Positions 7,357-14,931 of a DNA stretch of 64,000 nt are shown here, in pieces. The translations under genes were made by a program, and so were the position numbers. The notes under the pieces were generated by a model, which saw only the letters and a list, made by a program, of their open reading frames with translations, was not told the origin of the DNA and made no database searches. The stretch is from the NCBI GenBank assembly GCA_017410365.1, contig JAFQQY010000014.1:1-64000 (forward strand), in the 5' to 3' direction. The DNA is from Prevotella sp. (lineage in GTDB: Bacteria > Bacteroidota > Bacteroidia > Bacteroidales > Bacteroidaceae). Positions within the stretch are counted from its first letter, which is position 1; the number at the start of each line of letters is the position of its first letter.

Positions 7357-8526
7357 ATGAAAAAGGAAATCTCATTTAAATTGTTTCTCACCGTGTTGTG
7401 GAGAGGTGTGTGTCAGGTGCTGAAGGCAATTGGCAAGTTGTTTGGGTATAAGGAAGGAACAACGTTTGGAAAAGTTGTGTGGATGGTGTTTGCCACATGC
7501 GTTACGACATTGCTGCTGCTCTTGACGGTTAGCGTGGTTTATATGTTCTGCGATGCAGTGGTATATAGAAAGTGGATTCGACCAAATACCAGTCCGAGTG
7601 TGTATATGGAGGAGCATTTGGGTAATAGTATATATTTTCAGGATTTGTATTATAGAAACGGCAGGGTGTTAGATAAGGAAAATGGTAAAACGTTGATAGA
7701 CGACGTGAAGTGGGTCGCAAAGACCGATGACACCCTTGCCGTTTTTGCAGTTGGTGATAAGCGTGGCTATCTGAACAGGTTTACAGGAGAGGTTCTTGTT
7801 CCTAGCATTTATGACAGAGCATGGGTATTTGCAGAAGGATTGGCTGCTGTAGAGAAAAACGGCAAACTATTGTTTATAGACCAATCGGGCAAAGTGGTTA
7901 TTGATAAAGGGCATGTTGTGCCGTTTGAGACAGACGGATTCTTTTTCAGAAGCGGATATTGTGTTGTAAGCAATGCTGCTGATGATAATTGGGGATTAAT
8001 AGATAAAACAGGGAACTGGGTGCTGGCTCCGGAATATGAGCACATTGGTCATCCAAATGACAGTTTGTGGGTGGTGAAGAAGAACGGTTACTATGGGGTG
8101 CTGACGGAAGCACTTGATACGCTTTTTGCCCCGGTATTATGTGATGTGACTGTACATGATAATTTTATCGAGGCCAGATTTGATGACTATACAGCAAAGC
8201 AATATGACTTTAAAGGTAGATTGGTGACAGATTTTGTTATAGACGAGGTGGAGAATATGACTTACGCTTCAACCGAACTATATCGAATGGCGGTAGAAGA
8301 TGAGGGAACAACAAATTATGTGGAAGAAACCGTAAGCGGTATTGCTGAATGTCAGAAATACTGCGTTTATAATAATTTGTTGGGAAATCACTATGGGCTT
8401 ATAGCCAGAAATGGAAAACGCATTACGCCACCGTTGTACTCTTCTATTGAGGCTATAGGCAAAGATTTGTATCTTTGTCAGCCACAAGGTATAATAATAA
8501 ATGGCAAGGGACAAAGAGTTGAATAA
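7357..8526 (+). CDS. membrane-anchored WG-repeat protein
   Basis: Unknown function. The N-terminal cytoplasmic stretch of about 45 residues is followed by one membrane segment (about 46-68, rich in Leu/Val), then about six WG-type repeats of the kind RGYLNRFTGEVLVPSIYD, NWGLIDKTGNWVLAPEYE and YGVLTEALDTLFAPVLCD. WG (KWG) repeats form beta-propeller or solenoid surfaces that usually bind other proteins. I chose ATG 7357 (MKKEISFK) over an in-frame codon 27 bases earlier because the protein then begins with a basic segment before the membrane helix. It stands alone, with no operon partner. A second WG-repeat gene lies near 54.6 kb. Confidence 0.75.
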   Translation: MKKEISFKLFLTVLWRGVCQVLKAIGKLFGYKEGTTFGKVVWMVFATCVTTLLLLLTVSVVYMFCDAVVYRKWIRPNTSPSVYMEEHLGNSIYFQDLYYRNGRVLDKENGKTLIDDVKWVAKTDDTLAVFAVGDKRGYLNRFTGEVLVPSIYDRAWVFAEGLAAVEKNGKLLFIDQSGKVVIDKGHVVPFETDGFFFRSGYCVVSNAADDNWGLIDKTGNWVLAPEYEHIGHPNDSLWVVKKNGYYGVLTEALDTLFAPVLCDVTVHDNFIEARFDDYTAKQYDFKGRLVTDFVIDEVENMTYASTELYRMAVEDEGTTNYVEETVSGIAECQKYCVYNNLLGNHYGLIARNGKRITPPLYSSIEAIGKDLYLCQPQGIIINGKGQRVE

Positions 8527-8609
8527 CAATTTTTAATGTAAAAAAGTTCAAGAGAATAGTAATAAACACTAGGTATTTATTATATTTGCAGCAAATAACA
8601 GAATATACA

Positions 8610-8897
8610 ATGAAGAAAGAATATAGACCACTGCCAATAGATACGACAGATATAGAATTGCCGGAGGAATTGGTGCCGCTGGTAGAGAAGATGGCAAAGA
8701 ATGTTCATGAGGTATGGGCAGAAACACGAATTGCGCAAGGTTGGTGCTATGGAGAGGAACGCGATGATGCGAAAAAGACACATCCTTGTCTGATACCATA
8801 CGAAGAATTACCGGAGGAGGAAAAAGAATATGACCGCAATACTAGTATCGGAACGCTGAAACTGATAATGAAATTGGGCTTTAAGATTGTACGTTGA
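8610..8897 (+). CDS. RyR-domain protein, 95 aa
   Basis: Small cytoplasmic protein consisting almost entirely of one RyR domain, the repeat known from animal ryanodine receptors. The landmarks are PLPIDTTDIELPEEL, the helix NVHEVWAETRIAQGW, CYGEERDDAKKTHPCLIPYEEL, and KEYDRNTSIGTLKLIMKLGFKI near the C terminus. Bacterial single-domain members are known, but their role is not established. A TATATTTG -7 element (8581-8588) lies 22 bases before the chosen ATG. A strong hairpin terminator follows, so it is monocistronic. Confidence 0.85.
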   Translation: MKKEYRPLPIDTTDIELPEELVPLVEKMAKNVHEVWAETRIAQGWCYGEERDDAKKTHPCLIPYEELPEEEKEYDRNTSIGTLKLIMKLGFKIVR

Positions 8898-8948
8898 TAT
8901 TATAACCCAATCTCATGACGGATATAGAATAATATGATATTTAGATAG

Positions 8949-8990
8949 AATGGCAGGCTGGATTTAAAAAGATTCAGTCTGTCATTTTTT
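8949..8990 (+). terminator. intrinsic terminator of the RyR-domain gene
   Basis: 15-base arms AATGGCAGGCTGGAT and ATTCAGTCTGTCATT pair with G-U wobbles around an A-rich loop, followed by a run of T. Confidence 0.7.
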
Positions 8991-9041
8991 AATAAACATT
9001 AATTATAAGTGTTCAAATGTCTGAATGCTGATAAAAAGTAA

Positions 9042-9049
9042 TATCTTTG
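9042..9049 (+). promoter_or_regulatory. -7 element of the DivIC-like gene
   Basis: TATCTTTG, 16 bases before the start codon. No clear TTTG -33 element was found at the usual distance. Confidence 0.4.
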
Positions 9050-9064
9050 TAGTCAGAAAAAAGA

Positions 9065-9391
9065 ATGGATATGAAACGTGTGAAAGAATTTTTCGGAAAA
9101 ATTGTTCGCATACGCGGGTTTAAATATATTGTTGTGGTTATATTGGCCGTACTTATTGTAGGGTTCATCGACCAGAACAGTGTGTGGAATCATTTCTGCA
9201 ACCAACGCAAGATTGCTGAACTTGAGCAAGAGATAGAGCTGTATAAGGGACAATATGAAAGTGATCTGAAAAAGATCAGGCAGATGGACAACGACCCGAA
9301 GATAGTTGAGAAAATAGCCCGCGAACGCTATTTCATGAAGAAGGCAGACGAGGATATTTTCGTGTTGGATACCGATGTAGAAGCAGAATAA
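9065..9391 (+). CDS. septum formation initiator, FtsB/DivIC family
   Basis: Small bitopic cell-division protein that should join the FtsQ/FtsL-like complex at the septum. It has a short basic cytoplasmic tail, one membrane segment (about residues 19-38, YIVVVILAVLIVGFI), and a periplasmic coiled coil (QRKIAELEQEIELYKGQYES). The conserved family end is NDPKIVEKIARERYFMKK. The length of 108 residues is typical. An ATG at 9071 is an alternative start. The next gene begins 6 bases after the stop, so the two are cotranscribed. Confidence 0.85.
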   Translation: MDMKRVKEFFGKIVRIRGFKYIVVVILAVLIVGFIDQNSVWNHFCNQRKIAELEQEIELYKGQYESDLKKIRQMDNDPKIVEKIARERYFMKKADEDIFVLDTDVEAE

Positions 9392-9397
9392 GCAGAA

Positions 9398-9790
9398 ATG
9401 GAACAACTTAATAAGGTGGAAAACGGCCTGTTTCTAGCAGGTGCTGTGCTGATGGTGATTGGTAGCGGAGCAAATATATTTATGCAGGACTGGGCACCTT
9501 GGGTGTTTGCGGTTGGGGCGTTGGCTTTTGTCTTGATGCAATTGAAGCAGAAATACACAGGAACAAACCTTGCCATCCACCGTTTGCGCACAATGATAGT
9601 CATAAGCGATTTCTTGTTTTTGGCGACAGCATTCCTAATGTTTGCCAATAAGAGTAATTTTCTAGGCCTTGACATTCTAATGTATGTGCAATACATACAC
9701 AATAATTGGGTAGTAACATTGCTTGTGGCAGCACTTCTGCAATTGTATGCAACCCACAGAATCAGTTCGGAACTGGAAAAAGAAGCATAA
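9398..9790 (+). CDS. conserved membrane protein, four helices
   Basis: 130 residues with four predicted membrane segments, about 8-24, 32-48, 66-84 and 101-120, and a short charged C-terminal tail (SSELEKEA). I recognise no named family; it resembles the small hypothetical membrane proteins that follow divIC-like genes in Bacteroidales. Tight coupling to the septum gene suggests an envelope role; this is inference. Confidence 0.65.
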   Translation: MEQLNKVENGLFLAGAVLMVIGSGANIFMQDWAPWVFAVGALAFVLMQLKQKYTGTNLAIHRLRTMIVISDFLFLATAFLMFANKSNFLGLDILMYVQYIHNNWVVTLLVAALLQLYATHRISSELEKEA

Positions 9791-9897
9791 AAAATGTAAA
9801 AGTGCGTCTATTTTCTATAAATAGAATGAATTTATTTTCATACGTCGATAATCCGTTGTACTTTTGCGTAGCAAAAAAGTATTTATCTTTGGTAACT

Positions 9898-10656
9898 ATG
9901 AATAAACTAATATATTGTACATTTATAATAGTCTTGTTTATGACATCGTGTGCTAATTCTTACACGGTGCAGGGTTCTTCGTCAATATCAGAGTTTGATG
10001 GAGGTAAGTTGTACCTGAAGGCTATTAAGAACAATGAACTAAAAAAGATAGACTCTTGTGATGTCATTCATGGAGAATTTGAGTTCCATGGCACTCTGGA
10101 CACAGTAAGAATGGCAAATCTGTTTATGGACGATGAAAGCATAATGCCGTTAGTGCTGGAGGAGGGACCGATAACGATAAAGATAGATAATGCTATGCAG
10201 CGCGTCAGTGGTACTCCGCTGAATGAAAAGCTTTACGATTTTCTGGATAAGCACAAGCAACTTGGCAACAGAATGGGTGAGTTGACACATAAGCACAGCC
10301 AGATGCTTTTGAACGGAGCAACAGAACTGGAAGCCAATGAGGCAGTACAGGTTGAGGCTGCCCAGATAGCCAAGGAAGAAGACCATCTTGTGACCTCATT
10401 CATATCAGAGAATTTTGATAATGTGCTTGGTCCTGGTGTGTTTATGATGGTTACCAGTGCATATCAGTATCCAATTCTGACTCCTCAGATAGAGCATATA
10501 ATGAGCATGGCGACAGACAAGTTCAAGAGCAACCCATACGTAAAGGATTTTTATCAGACAGCAACTGAAAACACAGCACGTATGCAAGGACTTGATTCTT
10601 CCGTAAATAATATATCTGTTGCAGATACCTTAACTACGGATACATTGTCAAAGTAA
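9898..10656 (+). CDS. DUF4369-type lipoprotein
   Basis: The signal sequence ends in the lipobox FMTSC, so the mature protein starts at Cys and is probably anchored in the envelope. The region after it (GGKLYLKAIKNNELKKIDSC, then GEFEFHGTLD) matches the DUF4369 beta-rich domain, which in Bacteroidetes is usually followed by a TlpA-like thioredoxin domain. That thioredoxin domain is missing here; instead there is a helical tail to residue 252. ATG 9898 is preferred because it places the signal peptide at the N terminus and follows a TACTTTTG -7 element at 9859-9866. Upstream in-frame codons would put 64 unlikely residues before the signal. Confidence 0.7.
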   Translation: MNKLIYCTFIIVLFMTSCANSYTVQGSSSISEFDGGKLYLKAIKNNELKKIDSCDVIHGEFEFHGTLDTVRMANLFMDDESIMPLVLEEGPITIKIDNAMQRVSGTPLNEKLYDFLDKHKQLGNRMGELTHKHSQMLLNGATELEANEAVQVEAAQIAKEEDHLVTSFISENFDNVLGPGVFMMVTSAYQYPILTPQIEHIMSMATDKFKSNPYVKDFYQTATENTARMQGLDSSVNNISVADTLTTDTLSK

Positions 10657-10674
10657 TATTTAGAATTTTGTTTG

Positions 10675-11994
10675 ATGAGAACACTTATCAAGAATGCCAC
10701 TATAGTAAACGATGGGAAACAGTTTGCTGGCAGTATAATTATTGATGGTGATATAATAGCAGATATTGTTGCTGCAGAACAACCCGATGCATCATTCGAC
10801 AAGGTGATAGATGCATCGGGTTGTTATGTTCTGCCAGGTGTGATAGACGACCATGTCCATTTCCGTGAACCAGGTCTTACGGCAAAGGCAGATATCGATA
10901 GTGAGAGTTGTGCAGCAGCTGCTGGCGGTGTTACATCGTATTTTGACATGCCTAACACTAATCCGCAAACAACCACAGTTGAGGCATTAGAAGAGAAGTT
11001 TGAGATCGCATCCCGAAAGAGTCATGTAAACTATTCCTTCTTCTTTGGCGCAACAAATGAAAACGTAGGGTCGTTCGGCAAACTTGATGTTCATCGAATA
11101 CCGGGCATAAAGCTTTTCATGGGTTCCTCTACCGGCAATATGCTTGTAGACAAGAGTAACACCCTCGAACAGATATTTAAGAATGCAGAATTGCCGATAA
11201 TGACACATTGCGAGAGTACGGAAATTATAAATCGCAATATGGCTGAGGCTAAGGCTGAATATGGTGATGACCCGGATGTGAGCATGCACATGAAAATACG
11301 TAGCGAAGAGGCATGCGTCGAAAGTACCCGTCTTGCCGTTGACTTGGCCAGAAAATACAATGCACGTCTGCACGTGGCTCATATCAGTACTGCTCGTGAA
11401 CTGGAATTGTTTGAAAACGAAGACAATATATCGGCAGAAGCAACTGTAGGTCATTTGTTTTTTAGTAATGCCGACCATCAGACACTTGGTGCCAGAATCA
11501 AAATCAACCCCGCAATAAAAACTACAGAAGACCGTTCTGCCTTACGACGAGCAATTGCCGATGGCAGAATAAGTGTGGTAGGCACAGACCATGCCCCTCA
11601 TCTCTTGAGTGAAAAGCAAGGAGGGTGTGCAAAGGCTACATCGGGTATGCCAATGATACAGTTTTCGCTTGTTACGATGCTTGAACTGGTCGATGAAGGA
11701 GTAATATCGTTAGAGCGTCTGGTTGAACTGATGTGTCACAATCCTGCCATGCTCTTCGAAGTGCGCAGGCGCGGATTTATCCGCAAGGGCTACAAGGCTG
11801 ACCTGGTAATAGTGCGCTCAGGATGTCCGTGGACGGTGACGGCAGATACAATTATCAGCAAGTGCGGATGGAGCCCGATGGAGGGACATACATATAACTG
11901 GAAAGTAGAAACGACAGTTTGCAATGGCCATATTGTATATGAAAACGGCTGTGTAGACAAACTGTATATTGGCGAACCTATTGAGTTTAGATGA
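10675..11994 (+). CDS. pyrC: dihydroorotase
   Basis: Third step of pyrimidine synthesis: cyclises carbamoyl aspartate to dihydroorotate in the cytoplasm. Amidohydrolase TIM barrel with DDHVHFREPG (zinc ligands His60 and His62), the FDMPNT block, IMTHCES, LHVAHIST and GTDHAPH containing the later metal and catalytic residues. The length of 439 residues fits the class I type. ATG 10675 is used rather than the TTG just before it. The last bases overlap the next start in an ATGA junction, so the phosphoesterase gene is translationally coupled. Confidence 0.93.
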   Translation: MRTLIKNATIVNDGKQFAGSIIIDGDIIADIVAAEQPDASFDKVIDASGCYVLPGVIDDHVHFREPGLTAKADIDSESCAAAAGGVTSYFDMPNTNPQTTTVEALEEKFEIASRKSHVNYSFFFGATNENVGSFGKLDVHRIPGIKLFMGSSTGNMLVDKSNTLEQIFKNAELPIMTHCESTEIINRNMAEAKAEYGDDPDVSMHMKIRSEEACVESTRLAVDLARKYNARLHVAHISTARELELFENEDNISAEATVGHLFFSNADHQTLGARIKINPAIKTTEDRSALRRAIADGRISVVGTDHAPHLLSEKQGGCAKATSGMPMIQFSLVTMLELVDEGVISLERLVELMCHNPAMLFEVRRRGFIRKGYKADLVIVRSGCPWTVTADTIISKCGWSPMEGHTYNWKVETTVCNGHIVYENGCVDKLYIGEPIEFR

Positions 11995-13157
11995 TAGCAA
12001 GAATTATCTTACCGATATTGATAATGACGATAGTGCCTTTCCTTTATGTGGATTTGCGCTATTTGAAGCGTCGTAGCTGCTCATGGCAAAAACGTCTGCT
12101 GTGGTGGTTGCCTGCTATTTTTATGGCAGTATATAGCATATCGCTATCTCTGATAAAGGGCTTTGCACCATCCGATACAACGGTAATGAATCTGTACCTG
12201 TTTCTTTTAGGATTCATAGTAGTTCCGATGTTCGTGTTTATGCTATGTTCGCTGGTAGGACTAGGTATCTGTCGACTTTTTCGTAAGAAGAGGAACTATG
12301 GCAATTTAATAGGACTATTGCTTATTTTCGCTCTATGGTACATCTTGATATATGGTTCGACAATAGGTTTCAGCAAGGTCGTTGTGCGCCATGTCGAGTT
12401 TGCATCAGCAGATTTGCCGGCAGCCTTTGACGGTTATCGTATTGTGCACATCTCCGATTTGCACGTGGGAACATACGACGAAAGCAGAAGCCATATATTG
12501 CAAAAGGCAGTTGACAGTATTAATGCGCAACATGCAGACCTTGTGTTTTTTACTGGCGACTTGCAAAATCGTGAACCGCAGGAACTGTATCCATACACAG
12601 ACCTTCTGTCTTCTATTAAAGCAAAAGACGGTGTGTTTTCTGTTATGGGCAATCATGACTATGCCGACTATATAAAGGCAGATGCCGTTGCTAAAGCAGC
12701 CAATTTGCGTGAGACCCAACGATTGGAGCGCTCTTTTGGTTGGAACCTTTTGGTAAATGAGCATTCGTCAGTCAAGCGAGGCTCTGATTCAATAGTAATT
12801 GCCGGTATGGAAAACGATGGCGACGGCAAACATTTTCCTCAGAAAGGAGATATGGCAAAAACACTTGCCGGTGTGCCCGACAATGCTTTTATAATAATGT
12901 TAGAGCACGACCCTACGGCATGGCGCAGAAAGATATTGCCACATTCCGATGTACAGCTGACATTGAGTGGTCATACCCATGCCATGCAGTTCTCGCTCTT
13001 TGGCTGGTCTCCCTCAACGCTGGTTTATTCAGAGTGGGGTGGTATGTTTTATGAAGGCGCTAGGGCAATCAATGTAAGTACAGGTCTTGGCGGTTTTCTT
13101 CCATTTCGCTTTGGTGTGCCAGGCGAGGTTGTTGTAATAACTTTGCGAGCAAAATAG
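11991..13157 (+). CDS. membrane metallophosphoesterase
   Basis: Calcineurin-like phosphoesterase with three or four N-terminal membrane helices (about residues 1-22, 33-52, 64-90 and 105-125). The catalytic domain carries DLHVGTYD, FFTGDLQNR, MGNHDYADY, LEHDP and SGHTHAMQF, the full set of di-metal ligands. Family members act on envelope lipids such as UDP-diacylglucosamine-like substrates, but the substrate here cannot be read from sequence. It overlaps pyrC by 4 bases and is followed 28 bases later by the acyltransferase. Confidence 0.85.
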   Translation: MIARIILPILIMTIVPFLYVDLRYLKRRSCSWQKRLLWWLPAIFMAVYSISLSLIKGFAPSDTTVMNLYLFLLGFIVVPMFVFMLCSLVGLGICRLFRKKRNYGNLIGLLLIFALWYILIYGSTIGFSKVVVRHVEFASADLPAAFDGYRIVHISDLHVGTYDESRSHILQKAVDSINAQHADLVFFTGDLQNREPQELYPYTDLLSSIKAKDGVFSVMGNHDYADYIKADAVAKAANLRETQRLERSFGWNLLVNEHSSVKRGSDSIVIAGMENDGDGKHFPQKGDMAKTLAGVPDNAFIIMLEHDPTAWRRKILPHSDVQLTLSGHTHAMQFSLFGWSPSTLVYSEWGGMFYEGARAINVSTGLGGFLPFRFGVPGEVVVITLRAK

Positions 13158-13185
13158 ATTTATCTTGAATTAAACGTTACTCGTT

Positions 13186-13911
13186 ATGAAATATTTATAT
13201 TATGTTTATCAGTTGTTTGTGGCTTTCCCCATAACGATAGTAGCTACAATCCTGACAGCCTTGTCAATAACTATTTGTTGTCTGTTGGGCGGCGGAAACA
13301 AGTCAACCTATTATTTAGGCAAGTGGTGGGGCTGGATAATCATACGTGCATTCTTGTTGCCGGTAAAAGTTGAAGGGCGCGAGAATATTACAGAGGGACA
13401 GTCGTATGTGTTTATAGCAAATCATCAAGGTGCTTTCGATATTTTCCTTCTTTATGGTTTCCTTGGTCATGAATTTAAGTGGATGATGAAGAGCGGAATT
13501 AAGAAGATACCTTTTGTGGGGTATGCATGCAAGATGTCAAAGCAGATATTCGTTGATAAGAGTGGTCCGAGCAAGGTCAACGAAACCATCGAGCAAGCTA
13601 GAGAAACCTTGGCAGGTGGAACAAGCATGGTGGTGTTCCCTGAAGGTTCACGCACATACGACGGCAAGATGATACCTTTTAAGAAAGGCGCCTTTCTGTT
13701 GGCCGACGAACTGCAGTTGCCAGTGGTACCAATAACAATCAACGGTCCTTTCAAAGTCATGCCGCGTACCAAGGATTGGCATTTTGCCAATTGGAGTCCG
13801 TTGCGTGTTACTATTCATCAGCCAATATATCCTGTGGATAAAGGACCGCGCAACATTATTACAATCACACGCCAGAGTTTTGATTCTGTTCAAAGTGCAT
13901 TGGAATTATAA
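13186..13911 (+). CDS. plsC: 1-acyl-sn-glycerol-3-phosphate acyltransferase
   Basis: Acylates lysophosphatidic acid to phosphatidic acid at the inner membrane. An N-terminal hydrophobic segment (about 8-35) is followed by the catalytic motif NHQGAFD (His80, Asp85), then the substrate motif FPEGSRTYDG and the PITINGP block. At 241 residues it is the normal family length. Downstream, convergent to the next gene, lies a 20-bp perfect inverted repeat that abuts the stop codon. Confidence 0.9.
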   Translation: MKYLYYVYQLFVAFPITIVATILTALSITICCLLGGGNKSTYYLGKWWGWIIIRAFLLPVKVEGRENITEGQSYVFIANHQGAFDIFLLYGFLGHEFKWMMKSGIKKIPFVGYACKMSKQIFVDKSGPSKVNETIEQARETLAGGTSMVVFPEGSRTYDGKMIPFKKGAFLLADELQLPVVPITINGPFKVMPRTKDWHFANWSPLRVTIHQPIYPVDKGPRNIITITRQSFDSVQSALEL

Positions 13912-14015
13912 AGGTTTTGAGGTTATGAGGTTTTGAGGCCGCTCCACTTTCAGGTCTTGAAATACTAACACCTCATAACCTCAAAACCTTATAACCTCAT
14001 AACCTCAAAACCTTA
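13911..14015. repeat. perfect 20-bp inverted repeat plus extra copy
   Basis: GGTTTTGAGGTTATGAGG-type DNA at 13911-13930 is the exact reverse complement of 13971-13990, and a third partial copy follows at 13991-14015. It sits between two convergent genes. The arms are AT-rich and lack a T run, so a pure terminator role is doubtful. It resembles the flanks of the four-helix-bundle fragment in style (short reiterated units in opposite orientation) but not in sequence. Confidence 0.65.
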
Positions 14016-14028
14016 ACACCCCATAACC

Positions 14029-14778
14029 TTACTCCTTTATTTCCGGATACTTGCGTGTCCATCCGTCCCAACGCAGACGCATGACACCAAAGAACGCCTC
14101 GCCGAATATGCCGCCACTCATCTTGCTTGTTCCTTCGCGGCGATTTACAAAGATTACAGGCACTTCCTTTATTTTAAAGCCTATCTTATAAGCCGTGAAT
14201 TTCATTTCTATCTGGAAAGCATATCCTTTGAATTTTATCTTGTCCAGTTCTATTGTATTCAGCACTCTGCGCTTGTAGCATTTGAATCCGGCAGTCGTAT
14301 CGTGTACCTTGAATCCGGTAATCAATTTTACATATTTAGATGCGAAATAGCTCATCAGTACTCTTCCGATAGGCCAGTTCACAACATTTACTCCGCTGAC
14401 GTATCTAGAACCGATGGCAACGTCGTATCCCTCGTCGTGACATGCTGAATATAGGCGAGGCAGGTCGTTAGGGTCGTGGCTGAAGTCGGCATCCATCTCG
14501 AAAATATAGTCGTAGCCTTGTTTTAGCGCCCATTTGAAACCTGTTATATATGCTGTGCCCAAACCCAGTTTGCCACTTCGCTCAATGATAAAGAGCCTGT
14601 CGGCAAATTCCTTTTCTATCAATCCATGCACGATAGCTGCAGTTCCGTCTGGTGAACCGTCGTCAATGATGAGTATATGAAAACATTTGTCGAGCGAGAA
14701 AACCGCACGGATAATCTTCTCAATGTTCTCCTTCTCGTTGTAAGTAGGAATTATTACAATACTGTCGCTGGTGTGCAT
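14029..14778 (-). CDS. polyprenol-phosphate mannosyltransferase-like glycosyltransferase (GT2)
   Basis: Transfers a hexose from its nucleotide sugar to a polyprenol phosphate carrier on the cytoplasmic face. The GT-A domain begins VIIPTYNEKENIEKII, with LIIDDGSPDGTA and the metal-binding EMDADFSHDP. Later, FKVHDTTAGFKCYKR and the C-terminal VPVIFVNRREGTSKM match the DPM1/polyprenol monophosphomannose synthase family. There is no C-terminal membrane domain, as in the soluble subgroup. At 249 residues it is the normal length. Its own consensus promoter lies 46 bases upstream, divergent from mfd. Confidence 0.88.
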   Translation of the reverse strand: MHTSDSIVIIPTYNEKENIEKIIRAVFSLDKCFHILIIDDGSPDGTAAIVHGLIEKEFADRLFIIERSGKLGLGTAYITGFKWALKQGYDYIFEMDADFSHDPNDLPRLYSACHDEGYDVAIGSRYVSGVNVVNWPIGRVLMSYFASKYVKLITGFKVHDTTAGFKCYKRRVLNTIELDKIKFKGYAFQIEMKFTAYKIGFKIKEVPVIFVNRREGTSKMSGGIFGEAFFGVMRLRWDGWTRKYPEIKE

Positions 14779-14823
14779 ATAGTTTGTTTTGATGTTTATT
14801 TGTTTCTATTGTTAAAGGTAATG

Positions 14824-14854
14824 CAAAGATAATGCAAATAGATTTCTGTGCAAA
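14824..14854 (-). promoter_or_regulatory. promoter of the GT2 gene
   Basis: On the minus strand, TTTG, 19 bases, TATCTTTG: an exact consensus spacing. It diverges from the mfd promoter about 55 bases away. Confidence 0.65.
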
Positions 14855-14906
14855 ATAAATAAACACATTTTTCGTTATGCTTGCTTATAATCTCGCTATT
14901 TTTTAA

Positions 14907-14914
14907 TAATTTTG
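14907..14914 (+). promoter_or_regulatory. -7 element of mfd
   Basis: TAATTTTG, with a TTG at 14881-14883 as a loose -33. The chosen mfd start lies 18 bases downstream, which excludes the in-frame TTG at 14881 as the start codon. Confidence 0.5.
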
Positions 14915-14931
14915 CACTTGTAATATTTGTA

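Noticed and set aside
14881-14931. 17-codon upstream extension of mfd starting at TTG
   Set aside because: It contains the mfd -7 element and a hydrophobic run not found in Mfd proteins; the ATG pair at 14932/14935 is the better start.
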